From SSSZ01 sp036732025 (GTDB lineage: Bacteria; Pseudomonadota; Gammaproteobacteria; Burkholderiales; Rhodocyclaceae): a stretch of 64,000 bases of DNA. The translations under genes and the position numbers were made by a program. Within the stretch, counting starts at the first letter, position 1, and every line of letters starts with the position of its first letter. Shown piece by piece: positions 1 through 8,756 of the stretch. The notes below the pieces were generated by a model. That model did no database searches. It was not told the origin of the DNA and worked only from the letters and a program-made list of their open reading frames with translations. The DNA lies in NCBI GenBank assembly GCA_036732025.1, contig DAINDE010000019.1, positions 1 through 64,000 of the forward strand, written 5' to 3'.

Positions 1-329
1 AGGCCCTGGAGCGGCTGTCCTTCTTCTACTACGAAGAATCCTGTGGCCAGTGCACCCCCTGCCGCGAAGGCACCGCCTGGATGTACAAGGTGGTCCATCG
101 CATCGAGAACGGCCAGGGTAAGCCGGAAGACCTGGACCTGCTGAACAGCGTGCTGGGCAACATCATGGGCCGCACCATCTGCGCCCTCGGCGATGCCGCC
201 GCCTTCCCGGTGCAGAGCTTCCTCAAGCACTTCGGCAAGGAATTCGAGTACCACATCGAACACAAGACCTGTCTCGTTCCCAAGGATGTGCAGTGGGCGG
301 GCAGCGGCTTCCACAAGGTTCAGGCCTGA
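1..329 (+). CDS. nuoF: NADH-quinone oxidoreductase subunit F, C-terminal fragment
   Basis: The reading frame is open from the left edge, so the 5' part of the gene lies outside the window. The visible end carries the motif ESCGQCTPCREG, the CxxCxxC cysteines that bind the N3 [4Fe-4S] cluster of the NADH-oxidising subunit of complex I. The following helical segment includes the fourth ligand region (TICALGDAA). NuoF holds FMN and the NADH site in the cytoplasmic arm. It lies 50 nt upstream of nuoG in the usual operon order, which makes the call secure despite truncation. Confidence 0.95.
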   Translation, partial: ALERLSFFYYEESCGQCTPCREGTAWMYKVVHRIENGQGKPEDLDLLNSVLGNIMGRTICALGDAAAFPVQSFLKHFGKEFEYHIEHKTCLVPKDVQWAGSGFHKVQA

Positions 330-379
330 GCGGAAGCTTCCAGCGATAGATACGAAAGAACTGGCTACAAGGTAGCGAC

Positions 380-2710
380 ATGCTAGAAATCGAGATCGAC
401 GGCAAAAAGGCGCAAGTGCCCGACGGCAGCACGGTGATGGACGCCGCGCAGCAGGTGGGGGTCTACATTCCGCACTTCTGCTACCACAAGAAACTTTCCA
501 TCGCTGCCAACTGCCGCATGTGCCTGGTGCAGGTGGAGAAGGCCCCCAAGCCCCTGCCGGCCTGCGCCACCCCGGTGACCAACGGCATGAAGGTATTTAC
601 CCATTCCGAACTGGCGGTGAAGGCCCAGAAGGGCGTGATGGAGTTCCTCCTCATCAACCACCCCCTGGATTGCCCCATCTGTGACCAGGGTGGCGAGTGC
701 CAGTTGCAGGACATGTCCGTCGGCTACGGCCCGATGAAGAGCCGCTACACCGAGGAGAAGCGCGTCGTCTTCCACAAGGACGTCGGCCCCCTGGTCGGCA
801 TGGAAGAGATGAGCCGCTGCATCCACTGCACCCGCTGCGTCCGCTTCGGCCAGGAGATCGCCGGCATCATGGAACTCGGCATGGCCAACCGCAACATGCA
901 TTCCGAGATCCAGACCTTCCTCGGCCGCACCGTCGATTCCGAACTGTCGGGCAACATGATCGACCTCTGCCCGGTCGGCGCCCTGACCTCCAAGCCCTTC
1001 CGCTACACCGCCCGGGCCTGGGAACTGCAGCGCCGCAAGTCGGTGAGCCCCCATGATTCCGTCGGCGCCAACCTGGTGGTCCAGGTCAAGCACGATGCCG
1101 TGATGCGCGTTCTGCCCCGGGAGAACGAGGCGGTCAACGAGTGCTGGATCTCCGACAAGGAGCGTTTCGCCTACCAGGCCCTCAATTCCGACGAACGCCT
1201 GACCAAACCGATGGTCAAGCAGGGCGGCCAGTGGCGCGAGGTGGACTGGAACGTGGCGCTGGACTACGTCGCCCACGGCTTGAAGGACATTTCCCGCGAA
1301 TTCGGCGGCGATGCCCTCGCGGCCCTGGCTGCACCGAACGCCACCGTCGAGGAGCTCTTCCTGCTGGGCAAGGTCATGAAGGGCCTCGGTTCCGGCAACA
1401 TCGACTGCCGTCCCCGTCGGTCCGACTTTGGTACTGACGGCAAGCGCGCCGGTACCCCCTGGCTGGGCCTCAAGCTCGCCGAGATCAAGGACCTCGACGC
1501 CGCCCTGGTGGTCGGTTCCTTCCTGCGCAAGGACCATCCGCTCATCGCCCAGCGCCTGCGCCAGGCTGCCAAGAAATACACCAAGGTCAGCCTGCTCTCC
1601 GTGGCCGGCGATGACCAGCTGATCAAGCTCCACGCCAACCTCACCGTCGCCCCGGCGCAACTGGCCCAGGCCTTGGCGGCCGTGGTCAAGGCCGCCGCCG
1701 AGATCAAGGGTGTCGCCGCGCCGGCCGGTCTGGAAGGCGTGGCCAGCTGCGAAACCAGCAAACAGATCGCCCAGAGCCTGGTCGATGGCGACAAGCGTGC
1801 TATCTTCCTTGGCAACGCCGCCACCCAGTGCGCCGATGCGACCCAGTTGCACGCCCTGGCCCTCGAGCTGGGCAAGCTGACCAATGCCACTGTCGGCTTC
1901 CTGGGTGAAGCCGCCAACACGGTTGGCGCTTACGCCGCCGGTGTGGTGCCTGCCGGCGCCAATGCCCGCCAGATGTTCGAACAGCCCAGGAAAGGCTACG
2001 TCCTGATGGGTCTGGAGCCGGAATTCGACTGCGGCAATCCGCAGCTGGTCCTGGGCGCCCTCAAGCAAGCCAGCCTGGTGGTCTTCATGTCCGCCTTCAA
2101 GCACGCGCCGGCCCTTGAATACGCCGACGTGATGCTGCCCATCGCCCCCTTCACCGAAACCTCCGGCACCTTCGTCAATACCGAAGGCCGGGTGCAGAGC
2201 TTCAACGGCGTCGTCAAGGCCAAGGGCGATGCCCGTCCGGCCTGGAAGGTGCTGCGCGTCCTGGGCAACGTGCTCAATCTGGACGGCTTCGCCTATGAGT
2301 CCAGCGAGGCGGTGCGCGACGAGGCCCTGGGCAAGGGCGTCGAGTTCATCGCTGGGCTTGACAACGGCCTCAACGGTGTCGCCCTCAACCTGAGCACCGC
2401 CGCCGCCGGCCTGCAGCGCATCGCCGACGTGCCGATCAACTTCACCGACGCCATCGTGCGCCGGGCGCCGGCCCTGCAGCAGACCGCCGACGCCAAGGCC
2501 CCGACGGCCCGCCTGAACGAAGCCAGCCTGGCCCAACTGGGCCTGACCGCCGGTGCGACGGTCAAGGTCAAGCAGGGGCAGGGCGAGGCCGTCCTGGTGG
2601 CCGTGGCCGACAACGGCGTTCCAGCCGGGTGCGTGCGGGTGGCCGCCGGCCACGCCAGCACGGCAACTCTGGGCGACATGTTCGGCGCCATTACCGTGGA
2701 GCGTGCATAA
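380..2710 (+). CDS. nuoG: NADH-quinone oxidoreductase subunit G
   Basis: Iron-sulfur subunit of the complex I peripheral arm, 776 residues, passing electrons from NuoF towards NuoI/NuoB. The N-terminal ferredoxin domain shows C34, C45, C48 and C62 for a [2Fe-2S] cluster. HPLDCPICDQGGEC (about residues 94-107) gives the His-Cys3 [4Fe-4S] ligands. C147/C150/C153 with the later CPVGAL give a second [4Fe-4S] cluster. No CxxCxxxC motif follows at the start of the molybdopterin-like domain, so the extra N7 cluster of some homologues appears absent. The rest is a catalytically degenerate molybdopterin oxidoreductase fold. The stop codon directly abuts the nuoH start. Confidence 0.97.
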   Translation: MLEIEIDGKKAQVPDGSTVMDAAQQVGVYIPHFCYHKKLSIAANCRMCLVQVEKAPKPLPACATPVTNGMKVFTHSELAVKAQKGVMEFLLINHPLDCPICDQGGECQLQDMSVGYGPMKSRYTEEKRVVFHKDVGPLVGMEEMSRCIHCTRCVRFGQEIAGIMELGMANRNMHSEIQTFLGRTVDSELSGNMIDLCPVGALTSKPFRYTARAWELQRRKSVSPHDSVGANLVVQVKHDAVMRVLPRENEAVNECWISDKERFAYQALNSDERLTKPMVKQGGQWREVDWNVALDYVAHGLKDISREFGGDALAALAAPNATVEELFLLGKVMKGLGSGNIDCRPRRSDFGTDGKRAGTPWLGLKLAEIKDLDAALVVGSFLRKDHPLIAQRLRQAAKKYTKVSLLSVAGDDQLIKLHANLTVAPAQLAQALAAVVKAAAEIKGVAAPAGLEGVASCETSKQIAQSLVDGDKRAIFLGNAATQCADATQLHALALELGKLTNATVGFLGEAANTVGAYAAGVVPAGANARQMFEQPRKGYVLMGLEPEFDCGNPQLVLGALKQASLVVFMSAFKHAPALEYADVMLPIAPFTETSGTFVNTEGRVQSFNGVVKAKGDARPAWKVLRVLGNVLNLDGFAYESSEAVRDEALGKGVEFIAGLDNGLNGVALNLSTAAAGLQRIADVPINFTDAIVRRAPALQQTADAKAPTARLNEASLAQLGLTAGATVKVKQGQGEAVLVAVADNGVPAGCVRVAAGHASTATLGDMFGAITVERA

Positions 2711-3760
2711 ATGGACGCACTGATGAATTTCGGAACGGGTATCTTCGGCGGCGCCTGGCCCGCCGTGTGGACCCTGATCAAGATCGTCATCATCGTCGCC
2801 CCGCTGATGCTGGGCGTCGCCTACCTGACCTGGGCCGAGCGCAAGGTGATCGGCTACATGCAGGTGCGCATCGGCCCCAACCGGGTCGGTCCCTGGGGCC
2901 TGATCCAGCCCATCGCCGATGGCCTCAAGCTCTTGATGAAGGAAATCGTCGTCCCCAGCGGCGCCAACAAGGCGATCTTCATCATCGCTCCCATGCTGGC
3001 CATCGCGCCGGCCCTGGCGGCCTGGGCCGTGGTGCCCTTCACCGACAGCCTGGTGCTGGCCAACATCGACGCCAGCCTGCTCTACATCATGGCCATCACC
3101 TCGATGGGCGTGTACGGCATCATCCTCTCCGGCTGGGCGTCCAACTCCAAGTACGCCTTCCTCGGTGCCATGCGTTCCGCGGCCCAGATGGTGTCCTACG
3201 AAATCTCCATGGGCTTCTCCCTGATCTGCGTGTTGATGGTGTCCAACAGCCTCAACCTGGTGGATATCGTCAATGCCCAGGACAAGGGCGTATTCGCCAG
3301 CCATGGCCTGAGCATCCTGTCCTGGAACTGGCTGCCGTTGCTGCCCATGTTCCTGGTGTACCTGATCTCCGGCGTCGCCGAAACCAACCGCGCCCCCTTC
3401 GACGTGGCCGAAGGCGAATCGGAAATCGTCGCCGGTTTCCACGTCGAGTACTCGGGCATGGCCTTTGCCGTCTTCTTCCTGGCCGAATACGCCAACATGA
3501 TCCTGGTCGCCGCCCTGACCGCCATCATGTTCCTGGGCGGCTGGCTGTCGCCGGTCGGCTTTCTGCCCGACGGCATCCTCTGGCTGTTCGCCAAGATGTC
3601 CTTCGTGCTGCTTCTCTTCCTCTGGTTCCGTGCCACTTTCCCCCGCTATCGCTACGACCAGTTGATGCGCCTGGGCTGGAAGGTGTTCGTGCCGGTTTGT
3701 CTGGTTTGGCTTGTGGTGGTTGGCGTGTGGATGATGTCCCCGCTCACCATCTGGAAGTGA
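2711..3760 (+). CDS. nuoH: NADH-quinone oxidoreductase subunit H
   Basis: Membrane subunit of complex I (349 residues) that forms the quinone cavity at the junction of the two arms. The sequence has about eight hydrophobic helices and the hallmark loops RIGPNRVGPWG and ETNRAPFDVAEGESEIVAG, the latter rich in acidic residues near the quinone channel. The start ATG follows the nuoG stop with no spacer, so translation is probably coupled. Length and order match proteobacterial NuoH. Confidence 0.97.
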   Translation: MDALMNFGTGIFGGAWPAVWTLIKIVIIVAPLMLGVAYLTWAERKVIGYMQVRIGPNRVGPWGLIQPIADGLKLLMKEIVVPSGANKAIFIIAPMLAIAPALAAWAVVPFTDSLVLANIDASLLYIMAITSMGVYGIILSGWASNSKYAFLGAMRSAAQMVSYEISMGFSLICVLMVSNSLNLVDIVNAQDKGVFASHGLSILSWNWLPLLPMFLVYLISGVAETNRAPFDVAEGESEIVAGFHVEYSGMAFAVFFLAEYANMILVAALTAIMFLGGWLSPVGFLPDGILWLFAKMSFVLLLFLWFRATFPRYRYDQLMRLGWKVFVPVCLVWLVVVGVWMMSPLTIWK

Positions 3761-3770
3761 GGAGAGCTTC

Positions 3771-4259
3771 ATGGGTTCGATGAAGGAAATCTTCAACAGC
3801 CTGCTCCTCAAGGAGCTGTTGAAGGGCATGTCGGTGACGGGCAAGTATTTCTTCGCCCGCAAGATCACCGTCCAGTATCCCGAGGAGAAAACGCCGCAGA
3901 GTTCCCGCTTCCGCGGTCTGCACGCCCTGCGCCGCTACCCCAATGGGGAAGAGCGCTGCATCGCCTGCAAACTGTGCGAGGCCATCTGCCCGGCCATGGC
4001 CATTACCATCGAGGCCGAGCCGCGGGACGACGGTTCCCGCCGCACTACGCGCTACGACATCGATCTGACCAAGTGCATCTTCTGCGGCTTCTGCGAGGAG
4101 GCCTGCCCGGTGGACGCCATCGTCGAGACGCGTATTTTCGAGTACCACGGCGAAAAGCGTGGCGACCTCTATTACACCAAGCCCATGCTCCTGGCCGTTG
4201 GCGATCGCTACGAAGCGCAGATCGCCGCCGACCGCGAGCAGGACGCCCAATACCGCTAA
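3771..4259 (+). CDS. nuoI: NADH-quinone oxidoreductase subunit I
   Basis: Ferredoxin-like subunit (162 residues) linking NuoG clusters to the terminal cluster in NuoB. Two classical CxxCxxCxxxCP motifs are visible: C63/C66/C69/C73 (CIACKLCEAICP) and C102/C105/C108/C112 (CIFCGFCEEACP). They bind two [4Fe-4S] clusters. The N-terminus is amphipathic and basic, consistent with docking on the membrane arm. It starts 10 nt after nuoH behind a GAGGAG ribosome binding site and is followed closely by nuoJ. Confidence 0.97.
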   Translation: MGSMKEIFNSLLLKELLKGMSVTGKYFFARKITVQYPEEKTPQSSRFRGLHALRRYPNGEERCIACKLCEAICPAMAITIEAEPRDDGSRRTTRYDIDLTKCIFCGFCEEACPVDAIVETRIFEYHGEKRGDLYYTKPMLLAVGDRYEAQIAADREQDAQYR

Positions 4260-4270
4260 CAGGCCCCGCG

Positions 4271-4867
4271 ATGGACTTCCAGACCTTCGTCTTCTTCTTC
4301 CTCTCGGCGATCCTGATTTTCGCCAGCCTGCGCGTGATCACCGCCCGCAATCCGGTCCATGCCGCCTTGCACCTGATCCTCGCCTTCTTCACCTGCGGCG
4401 GCGTCTGGGCGCTGCTGCAGGCCGAGTTCCTGGCCATCGCCATCATCCTCGTCTATGTAGGCGCCGTCATGGTGCTTTTCCTCTTCGTGGTGATGATGCT
4501 CGACATCAACATGGACCGCATCCGCCAAGGTTTCTGGCAGTACCTGCCCCTGGGGGCGCTGCTTGGCTTCCTCATGGTGGCCGAAATGGGCCTGGTGCTG
4601 GGCAGCAAGTACTTCCAGGTGCCGGCTGCAGAAGCCGTGACGCCGGCAGGCATCTCCAACACCAAGAGCATCGGCGCGCTGATGTTCAGCGACTACGTCT
4701 ATCCCTTCGAGCTGGCTTCCATCGTCCTGCTCGTCGGCATGATCGCGGCCATCGTCCTGACCTATCGCGGTCCCAAGCACAGCAAATACACCAGCCCGAG
4801 CCGCCAGGTCTTCGTCAAGGCCAGGGACCGTGTCCGCGTGCTGCAGATGCCGGTTGAAAAAGACTGA
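4271..4867 (+). CDS. nuoJ: NADH-quinone oxidoreductase subunit J
   Basis: Hydrophobic complex I subunit of 198 residues with about five transmembrane helices. The frame stays open further upstream, but the ATG at 4271 gives the family-like N-terminus (MDFQTFVFFFLSAILIF) 11 nt after nuoI. Conserved features include the segment AIILVYVGAVMVLFLFVVMM, part of the helix that moves during coupling. The C-terminal tail is basic and cytoplasmic. Confidence 0.96.
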   Translation: MDFQTFVFFFLSAILIFASLRVITARNPVHAALHLILAFFTCGGVWALLQAEFLAIAIILVYVGAVMVLFLFVVMMLDINMDRIRQGFWQYLPLGALLGFLMVAEMGLVLGSKYFQVPAAEAVTPAGISNTKSIGALMFSDYVYPFELASIVLLVGMIAAIVLTYRGPKHSKYTSPSRQVFVKARDRVRVLQMPVEKD

Positions 4868-4881
4868 ACCCCGGGAAGACC

Positions 4882-5193
4882 ATGCTTACTCTGTCACTCT
4901 CGCATTTCCTGATTCTGGGCGCGATCCTCTTTGCGATCAGCGTCGTCGGCATCTTCCTCAACCGGAAGAACCTGCTGGTCCTGCTCATGGCCATCGAGCT
5001 CATGCTGCTGGCGGTGAACATGAACTTCGTCGCCTTCTCCCACTACCTCCAGGATCTCTCCGGCCAGGTCTTCGTCTTCTTCATCCTGACCGTTGCCGCG
5101 GCGGAATCCGCCATCGGCCTGGCCATCCTGATCGTCCTGTTCCGCAACCTGAAGAGCATCCACGTGGATGACCTGGACAGCCTGAAGGGTTAA
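4882..5193 (+). CDS. nuoK: NADH-quinone oxidoreductase subunit K
   Basis: Small complex I antiporter-like subunit, 103 residues with three transmembrane helices. Acidic residues buried in the helices (the glutamate in LLMAIELMLLAVN and the second in AAAESAIGLAI) match the proton-path glutamates of the NuoK/MnhC family. Its stop is 2 nt from the nuoL start, within the continuous nuo operon. Confidence 0.97.
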   Translation: MLTLSLSHFLILGAILFAISVVGIFLNRKNLLVLLMAIELMLLAVNMNFVAFSHYLQDLSGQVFVFFILTVAAAESAIGLAILIVLFRNLKSIHVDDLDSLKG

Positions 5194-5195
5194 TC

Positions 5196-7238
5196 ATGGA
5201 AATGCAGAAACTCTACCTGCTCGTCCCCCTGGCGCCGCTCGTCGGCGCCATGATCGCCGGCCTCTTCTGCCGCGTCATTCCCCGCTGGGTTGCCCACACC
5301 GCCACCATCGCCGGCGTCGCCGTGGCCTTCATCGCCTCCGTCATCATCTTCAAGGACGTACTGGCCGGCCACACCTACAACGGCCCGGTCTACACCTGGC
5401 TGACCAGCGGCGACTACAAGTTCGAGGTCGGCTTCCTGATCGACACCCTGACCACCACCATGATGCTGGTGGTGACCTTCGTCTCCCTGATGGTGCATAT
5501 CTACACCATCGGCTACATGCACGACGATCCGGGCTACAACCGCTTCTTCAGCTACATCTCGTTGTTCACCTTTTCCATGCTGATGCTGGTGATGAGCAAC
5601 AACTTCATGCAGCTCTTCTTCGGCTGGGAAGCCGTGGGTCTGGTCTCGTACCTGCTGATCGGCTTCTGGTACACCCGGCCGACCGCCATCTTTGCCAACA
5701 TGAAGGCCTTCTTGGTGAACCGGGTCGGCGACTTCGGGTTCATCCTCGGCATCGGCCTCATCCTGACCTACACCGGCAGCCTGGACTACGCTACCGTCTT
5801 CCAGAAGGCGCCCGGCCTGGCCGACACCACCATCAATATCTGGGGCGCCGCCGACTGGTCCCTGATGACCGTCACCTGCATCTGCCTGTTCATCGGCGCC
5901 ATGGGCAAGTCCGCCCAGGTTCCGCTGCACGTCTGGCTGCCCGATTCCATGGAAGGCCCGACCCCGATCTCCGCCCTGATCCACGCGGCGACCATGGTGA
6001 CCGCCGGCATCTTCATGGTGTCCCGCATGTCGCCCCTGTTCGAACTGTCCACCACCGCGCTGTCCGTGGTCCTGGTGATCGGCGCCATCACCGCCCTGTT
6101 CATGGGCTTCCTGGGCATCATCCAGAACGACATCAAGCGCGTCGTTGCCTACTCGACCCTCTCCCAGCTTGGCTACATGACCGTCGCCCTGGGCGCCTCC
6201 GCCTACTCCGTGGCCATCTTCCACCTGATGACCCACGCCTTCTTCAAGGCCCTGCTGTTCCTCGGCGCCGGCTCGGTCATCATCGGCATGCACCACGACC
6301 AGGACATCCGCAACATGGGCGGCCTCCGGAAGTACATGCCCATCACCTGGATCACCTCCCTGGTCGGTTCCCTGGCCTTGATCGGCACGCCCTTCCTGTC
6401 GGGCTTCTACTCCAAGGATTCCATCATCGAGGCGGTGCAGTTGTCCCACATCCCGGGCGCCGGTTTCGCCTACTTCGCGGTGCTGGCCGGAGTCTTCGTG
6501 ACGGCCTTCTACTCCTTCCGCATGTACTTCCTGGTCTTCCATGGCGAGGAGCGTTTCGGCAAGGCGGATGAGGCCCATCACCACGAGCACCACGGCGACC
6601 ACGACGACGAGGAAGTCTCCGCGGACCATCACCACGGCCTGGCCCCCGGCCAGAAGCCCCACGAGACTCCCTGGGTGGTGTGGCTGCCCCTGGTCATGCT
6701 GGCCATCCCCTCGGTCGCCATCGGCTACCTGGCCATCGAGCCCATGCTCTACGGCACCTACTTCGAGGGCGTCATCCATATCAACCATGAAGCCCACCCG
6801 GCCATGGAACACCTCAAGGAAGAATTCCACGGCGCCGCCGCCATGGGTGTCCACGCCCTGACCACGTTGCCGTTCTTCCTGGCGCTGGCGGGGGTCGTCG
6901 TATCCTGGTTCTTCTACATGAAGCGCCCGGACATCCCGGCAGCCATCCAGAAGAAGGTGCAGCCCATCTACACGCTGCTCGAGAACAAGTACTACTTCGA
7001 CAAGTTCAACGAAGCGGTCTTCGCCGCCGGCGCGCGCCTCCTTGGCAAGGGCCTGTGGAAGGGCGGCGACGTGGCGGTGATCGATGGCGTCATCGTCAAT
7101 GGCTCGGCCAAGCTGGTGGGACTGGTCTCGGCGGTGACCCGCCTGTTCCAGACCGGCTACGTCTATCACTATGCCTTCACCATGATCATCGGCATCTTCG
7201 CCCTGATGACCTGGTTCGTACTGCGCACCGGCGCCTAA
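5196..7238 (+). CDS. nuoL: NADH-quinone oxidoreductase subunit L
   Basis: Distal proton-pumping subunit of complex I, 680 residues, with the Mrp antiporter fold of about 14 helices and a long C-terminal lateral helix region. HVWLPDSMEGPTPISALIHA and the lysine/histidine-rich pumping core are recognisable. At about residues 457-482 there is a loop rich in His, Asp and Glu (HHHEHHGDHDDEE, then DHHHG) between helices; its role is unknown and it could bind metal. The gene lies between nuoK and nuoM. Confidence 0.96.
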   Translation: MEMQKLYLLVPLAPLVGAMIAGLFCRVIPRWVAHTATIAGVAVAFIASVIIFKDVLAGHTYNGPVYTWLTSGDYKFEVGFLIDTLTTTMMLVVTFVSLMVHIYTIGYMHDDPGYNRFFSYISLFTFSMLMLVMSNNFMQLFFGWEAVGLVSYLLIGFWYTRPTAIFANMKAFLVNRVGDFGFILGIGLILTYTGSLDYATVFQKAPGLADTTINIWGAADWSLMTVTCICLFIGAMGKSAQVPLHVWLPDSMEGPTPISALIHAATMVTAGIFMVSRMSPLFELSTTALSVVLVIGAITALFMGFLGIIQNDIKRVVAYSTLSQLGYMTVALGASAYSVAIFHLMTHAFFKALLFLGAGSVIIGMHHDQDIRNMGGLRKYMPITWITSLVGSLALIGTPFLSGFYSKDSIIEAVQLSHIPGAGFAYFAVLAGVFVTAFYSFRMYFLVFHGEERFGKADEAHHHEHHGDHDDEEVSADHHHGLAPGQKPHETPWVVWLPLVMLAIPSVAIGYLAIEPMLYGTYFEGVIHINHEAHPAMEHLKEEFHGAAAMGVHALTTLPFFLALAGVVVSWFFYMKRPDIPAAIQKKVQPIYTLLENKYYFDKFNEAVFAAGARLLGKGLWKGGDVAVIDGVIVNGSAKLVGLVSAVTRLFQTGYVYHYAFTMIIGIFALMTWFVLRTGA

Positions 7239-7259
7239 GGTAGAAAAGCTAGGAATAAC

Positions 7260-8744
7260 ATGTCCAACTACCCGCTGCTTTCCCTCTCCATCTGGGTTCC
7301 CATCGCTGCCGGCCTGCTCGTGCTGGCTACCGGGTCCGACCGTAACGCCCCGCTGGCGCGGATGCTGGCCCTGGTCGGCGCAGTCCTCGGCTTCCTCGTC
7401 ACCATCCCGCTGTGGACCAGTTTCGACAGTGCCAGCAGCGCCATGCAGTTCGTCGAACTGGGCACCTGGATTCCCCGCTTCAACATCCACTACCATCTGG
7501 GCGTCGATGGCATTTCCATGCTCTTCGTGCTGCTCAACGCCTTCATCACCGTCATCGTCGTACTGGCCGGCTGGGAGGTGATTCAGAGCAAGGTGGCCCA
7601 GTACAACGCCGCCTTCCTCATCATGTCCGGCCTCATGAACGGCATCTTCTGTTCCCTGGACGGCATCCTTTTCTACGTCTTCTTCGAAGCCTCCCTCATT
7701 CCGATGTACCTGATCATCGGCGTCTGGGGCGGCCCCAACCGGGTCTACGCGGCCTTCAAGTTCTTCCTCTACACCCTGTTCGGCTCGCTGCTGTTCCTGG
7801 TCGCCCTGATGTACCTCTTCGTCCAGTCCAACGGCAGTTTCTCCATCCTCGACTGGCACAAGCTGCCGATCGCCCTGGGCGCCCAGGTCTGGCTGTTCCT
7901 GGCCTTCCTCATCGCCTTCGCCGTCAAGGTGCCGATGTGGCCGGTGCATACCTGGTTGCCGGATGCCCACGTCGAGGCGCCTACCGGCGGCTCCATCGTC
8001 CTGGCGGCCATCGCCCTGAAGCTTGGCGCCTACGGCTTCCTGCGGTTCTCCCTGCCCATCGCGCCGGACGCGTCCCATGAACTGGCCTGGTTCGTCATCG
8101 CCATTTCCCTGATCGCCATCGTCTATATCGGCTTCGTCGCCCTAGTCCAGGCCGACATGAAGAAACTGGTGGCCTATTCGTCCATCGCCCACATGGGTTT
8201 CGTCACCCTCGGCTTCTTCATGTTCAGCGCCATGGGCGTGGAAGGTGCCCTGGTTCAGATGCTGTCCCACGGCTTCATCTCCGGTGCCATGTTCTTCTGC
8301 ATCGGGGTCATGTACGACCGGGTGCACAGCCGGCAGATCGCCGACTACGGCGGCGTGGTCAATACCATGCCGAAGTTCGCCGCCCTGTTCATGCTCTTCG
8401 CCATGGCCAACTCCGGCCTGCCGGCCACCTCCGGCTTCGTCGGCGAATTCATGGTCATCCTCGGCGCCGTCAAGTTCAACTTCTGGATCGCCTTCGCCGC
8501 TGCCTCCTCCATGATCATGGGCGCCGCCTACAACCTGTGGATGTACAAGCGGGTGGTCTTCGGCGACGTGGCGAACCACCACGTGGCCGAGCTCAGCGAC
8601 ATCAACAAGCGCGAATTCCTTATCCTCGCCCTGCTGGCCGCGGGTACCCTGTGGATGGGTATCTATCCGCAGCCCTTCACCGAGGTCATGCACGCATCGG
8701 TCAATGACCTCCTGCGCCACGTCGCCATCAGCAAGATTCAATAA
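7260..8744 (+). CDS. nuoM: NADH-quinone oxidoreductase subunit M
   Basis: Antiporter-like proton-pumping subunit of complex I, 494 residues, about 14 transmembrane helices. Visible signatures are FFEASLIPMYLIIG (essential glutamate) and the broken-helix region PVHTWLPDAHVEAPTGGS. It starts 21 nt after nuoL with an AGGA ribosome binding site and is followed 12 nt later by nuoN. Confidence 0.96.
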   Translation: MSNYPLLSLSIWVPIAAGLLVLATGSDRNAPLARMLALVGAVLGFLVTIPLWTSFDSASSAMQFVELGTWIPRFNIHYHLGVDGISMLFVLLNAFITVIVVLAGWEVIQSKVAQYNAAFLIMSGLMNGIFCSLDGILFYVFFEASLIPMYLIIGVWGGPNRVYAAFKFFLYTLFGSLLFLVALMYLFVQSNGSFSILDWHKLPIALGAQVWLFLAFLIAFAVKVPMWPVHTWLPDAHVEAPTGGSIVLAAIALKLGAYGFLRFSLPIAPDASHELAWFVIAISLIAIVYIGFVALVQADMKKLVAYSSIAHMGFVTLGFFMFSAMGVEGALVQMLSHGFISGAMFFCIGVMYDRVHSRQIADYGGVVNTMPKFAALFMLFAMANSGLPATSGFVGEFMVILGAVKFNFWIAFAAASSMIMGAAYNLWMYKRVVFGDVANHHVAELSDINKREFLILALLAAGTLWMGIYPQPFTEVMHASVNDLLRHVAISKIQ

Positions 8745-8756
8745 ACGGTAGCCGAC

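Noticed and set aside
383..3868. Very long open frame antisense to nuoG and nuoH
   Set aside because: High G+C coding DNA often leaves the opposite frame open. The product is a low-complexity Gly/His/Gln-rich chain, and the sense strand holds clear complex I genes.
5190..8078. Long antisense open frame over nuoL and nuoM
   Set aside because: Composition typical of a shadow frame; no start signals or domains.
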